Below the pieces are notes generated by a model. The model saw only the letters and a program-made list of their open reading frames with translations, had not been told where the DNA came from and made no database searches. The translations under genes were made by a program, and so were the position numbers. Shown one piece after another: positions 62,418-64,000 of a stretch of 64,000 nt of DNA (positions are counted from its first letter, which is position 1; the number at the start of each line of letters is the position of its first letter). This DNA comes from CABQCM01 sp965145485 (GTDB taxonomy: Bacteria > Bacillota > Clostridia > Oscillospirales > Acutalibacteraceae). The stretch spans positions 1 through 64,000 of the forward strand of contig CBCTCU010000002.1 in the NCBI GenBank assembly GCA_965145485.1, in the 5' to 3' direction.

Positions 62418-62512
62418 ATTGGTATATGTTCTCCATCCTTGGATCAATGTGGTTGATGTTTCGTCGAAAATTCATGACGGCTGCACGCGCCCGGTGGGCG
62501 CAGCTTTGGGCA

Positions 62513-63577
62513 TCAGCCGGCCGAATCCGCCATGGCTTTGATCTCGTCCATCAAAGCTTCCAAAAGCCCCTCCTCCGGTACCTTGCGGATCACCTTGCCC
62601 TTTTTAAAGAGCAGCCCGCAGCCGTCGCCACCCGCGATGCCGACGTCGGCTTCTCTCGCCTCGCCCGGGCCGTTGACCGGGCAGCCCATCACCGCCACTT
62701 TGATGGGATGTGGGAGGGTGACGGCTTGCAGCCGCTCCTCCACCCGCTCGGCCAGCCCGATGAGGTCGATGCGGGTGCGCCCGCAGGTCGGGCAGGAAAT
62801 CACCGTTACGCTCGCCTTTCGCAGCCCGATCGCCTCAAGCAACTGAATGGCCGCCTTGACCTCCTGCACCGGGTCGGCCGTCAGGGAAACACGGATGGTA
62901 TCCCCTACGCCGCGCAGGAGGAGCCCGCCGATTCCCGCGGAGGATTTGAGCACCCCCATGCGTTCGGTTCCGGCCTCGGTCACCCCGAGATGCAGGGGAT
63001 AGTCGCAGCGCTCGGCCGCCATGCAGTAGGCGGCATAGGTCGTGGCGACGTCGGATGACTTCATCGACAGCACAATATCGCTAAAATCAGCCTGTTCAAG
63101 CAGGGAGGCGTGGTAGAGCGCGCTTTCGACCAATGCCTCCGGGGTAGGGCCGCCGTAGCGCGCGAGCAGACGCGGCTCTACCGAGCCGGAGTTGACGCCG
63201 ATGCGGATGGGGATACCGGCACGGGCGCAGGCGCCGGCCACCGCCTTGACCTTGTCCTGTCCGCCGATGTTGCCGGGATTGATGCGGATTTTATCCACAC
63301 CGGCTGCAACGCAGTCGAGGGCGATGCGGTAATCATAATGGATATCGGCCACAATGGGGCGGTCGCAACGCTCCTTCAGCGCGGCGATCAGAGGGACCGA
63401 AGCCCTGTCGGGAACAGCGGCGCGGATGATTTCACACCCCGCTTGGGACAAAGCCTGTGCCTGGCGAACCCCCGCCTTAATATCGGATGCCGGCACGCTG
63501 AGCATCGACTGCACGCTGACCGGCGCGCCGCCGCCCAATAAAACGGCTCCAACCGAAACCTGTCGATTGCTGGACAA
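62513..63577 (-). CDS. ispG: 4-hydroxy-3-methylbut-2-enyl-diphosphate synthase
   Basis: A 354-residue iron-sulfur enzyme of the MEP isoprenoid pathway. The TIM-barrel start GGGAPVSVQSMLSVP, RINPGNIGG and IPIRIGVNSGSV are typical; cluster ligands are Cys in SCPTCGRTRIDL and GCPVNGPGEAREADVG. TTG 63577 is chosen because GGAGG lies 7 bases upstream and homology begins nearby. It sits between rseP and polC in the usual gram-positive order. Confidence 0.95.
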   Translation of the reverse strand: MSSNRQVSVGAVLLGGGAPVSVQSMLSVPASDIKAGVRQAQALSQAGCEIIRAAVPDRASVPLIAALKERCDRPIVADIHYDYRIALDCVAAGVDKIRINPGNIGGQDKVKAVAGACARAGIPIRIGVNSGSVEPRLLARYGGPTPEALVESALYHASLLEQADFSDIVLSMKSSDVATTYAAYCMAAERCDYPLHLGVTEAGTERMGVLKSSAGIGGLLLRGVGDTIRVSLTADPVQEVKAAIQLLEAIGLRKASVTVISCPTCGRTRIDLIGLAERVEERLQAVTLPHPIKVAVMGCPVNGPGEAREADVGIAGGDGCGLLFKKGKVIRKVPEEGLLEALMDEIKAMADSAG

Positions 63578-63905
63578 AGGTCCGCCCTCCTGTAACAACA
63601 AAATGTGGTTTGCCCTTTCGGCGTGGATTGACATTCATCGCCCGAATCGTGGTGATGCATGGAAAACGTGCGAGCGTTTCCCTCTCACGCTGCCGGGGCA
63701 GCGACAATACTGCGCAGCCTGTATGGCGCTTTGCGCCGGCGTGATTCGGGACACTAACGTATCCCCCGCAGCCCGGACAACCGGCGTGGACCTGCCTGCC
63801 AAACGATGGGGCGCCCAGTTGGCGCTGTGTGCGATAACGCTCGAGCCCATACCGGAGATATCGCCGGGGTTGCTGGCCGATAGCTTCCGGCGCCCATTCC
63901 CCTTG
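63578..63905. other. Intergenic stretch between rseP and ispG
   Basis: About 330 bases with no supported gene. It is longer than normal for this gene pair, but I saw no terminator or strong promoter. Confidence 0.4.
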
Positions 63906-64000
63906 CTATCCGCCCCGTATCAGCCGCAGGATGTCGTTGCCCATAATCAGCACGGAAAGCAGCAACAGCAGAATCAGCCCGATGCCATGCACCCAGCCCT
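63906..64000 (-). CDS. rseP: Site-2 protease RseP, C-terminal end (partial)
   Basis: Only the last 31 codons lie in the window. They read GWVHGIGLILLLLLSVLIMG then NDILRLIRGG and stop, matching the last transmembrane helix and N-D-I-x-R-L ending of M50 RseP/RasP proteases. The order rseP-ispG-polC supports the call. The active-site HExxH lies outside the window. Confidence 0.8.
   Translation of the reverse strand, partial: GWVHGIGLILLLLLSVLIMGNDILRLIRGG

Noticed and set aside
1..64000. CRISPR array, insertion sequences, prophage, tRNA or rRNA genes
   Set aside because: No direct repeat-spacer series, transposase or integrase motifs, cloverleaf or rRNA-like segments were recognised anywhere.

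Overview
The window looks like chromosomal DNA from an anaerobic, spore-forming member of the Clostridia, probably close to the Oscillospiraceae/Ruminococcaceae. This is inferred from gene content: a gram-positive PolC, sporulation genes (cwlD, yunB), an isoleucine T-box, a glycyl radical enzyme with its oxygen-sensitive activase, dockerin-bearing secreted proteins and strong G-rich ribosome binding sites. Most genes are GC-rich with many antisense shadow frames. A sigma/anti-sigma pair near 23-24.5 kb, the leucine-rich-repeat gene at 31.5 kb and the first 650 bases are visibly more AT-rich. No rRNA, tRNA, CRISPR array, insertion sequence or prophage was recognised.

Region by region. 0-0.65 kb: a small ribbon-helix-helix regulator and a doubtful divergent small ORF. 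0.68-13.04 kb: a complete acetylated-ornithine-cycle arginine cluster, argG-argH-(GyrI-like)-(glycoside-hydrolase-like)-argC-argJ-argB-argD-argF, behind a promoter with ARG-box palindromes. The two non-arginine genes in the middle are unexplained. 13.5-15.6 kb: an Xre regulator, a candidate C/U-rich small RNA on the minus strand, hpf and an acetyltransferase. 16.3-19.1 kb, minus strand: a diaminopentanoate-dehydrogenase-like oxidoreductase, a Cys-rich DUF2284 protein and ferritin. 19.4-22.8 kb: a glycyl radical enzyme operon (activase then enzyme) whose active-site motif lacks the usual Cys-Val-Glu. 23.0-24.5 kb: an ECF sigma factor and a membrane anti-sigma-like partner. 25.0-31.5 kb: mntP, T-box-controlled ileS (eukaryote-like class), an acetyltransferase and tgt.

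31.5-36.4 kb: a secreted leucine-rich-repeat dockerin protein, yajC, a TIGR04086 membrane protein, a zinc-ribbon/DUF2007 membrane protein, an unknown membrane protein and cwlD. 36.7-47.6 kb: radA, purC-purF-purL, an ApgM-type phosphoglycerate mutase and a DUF1846 protein. 47.9-56.2 kb: an aldehyde dehydrogenase, a GH25 muramidase with an N-terminal dockerin, a 670-residue secreted dockerin protein, a superoxide dismutase (minus), yunB, degV and another secreted dockerin protein. 56.8-64.0 kb, minus strand: an atypical PRPP synthetase, polC, ispG and the end of rseP, in the common gram-positive order rseP-ispG-polC when read on that strand.

The most interesting items are the glycyl radical enzyme with a Cys-Ser-Trp-Gly-Cys active-site signature, four secreted proteins sharing nearly the same dockerin helix (LQYSVGL type) including a muramidase with degenerate calcium loops, the intrinsically terminated small RNA candidate, the perfect inverted repeat over the ferritin -35 box, and the glycosidase-like gene inside the arginine cluster. 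Start codons were chosen by ribosome binding site and family alignment from memory; no database search was possible.
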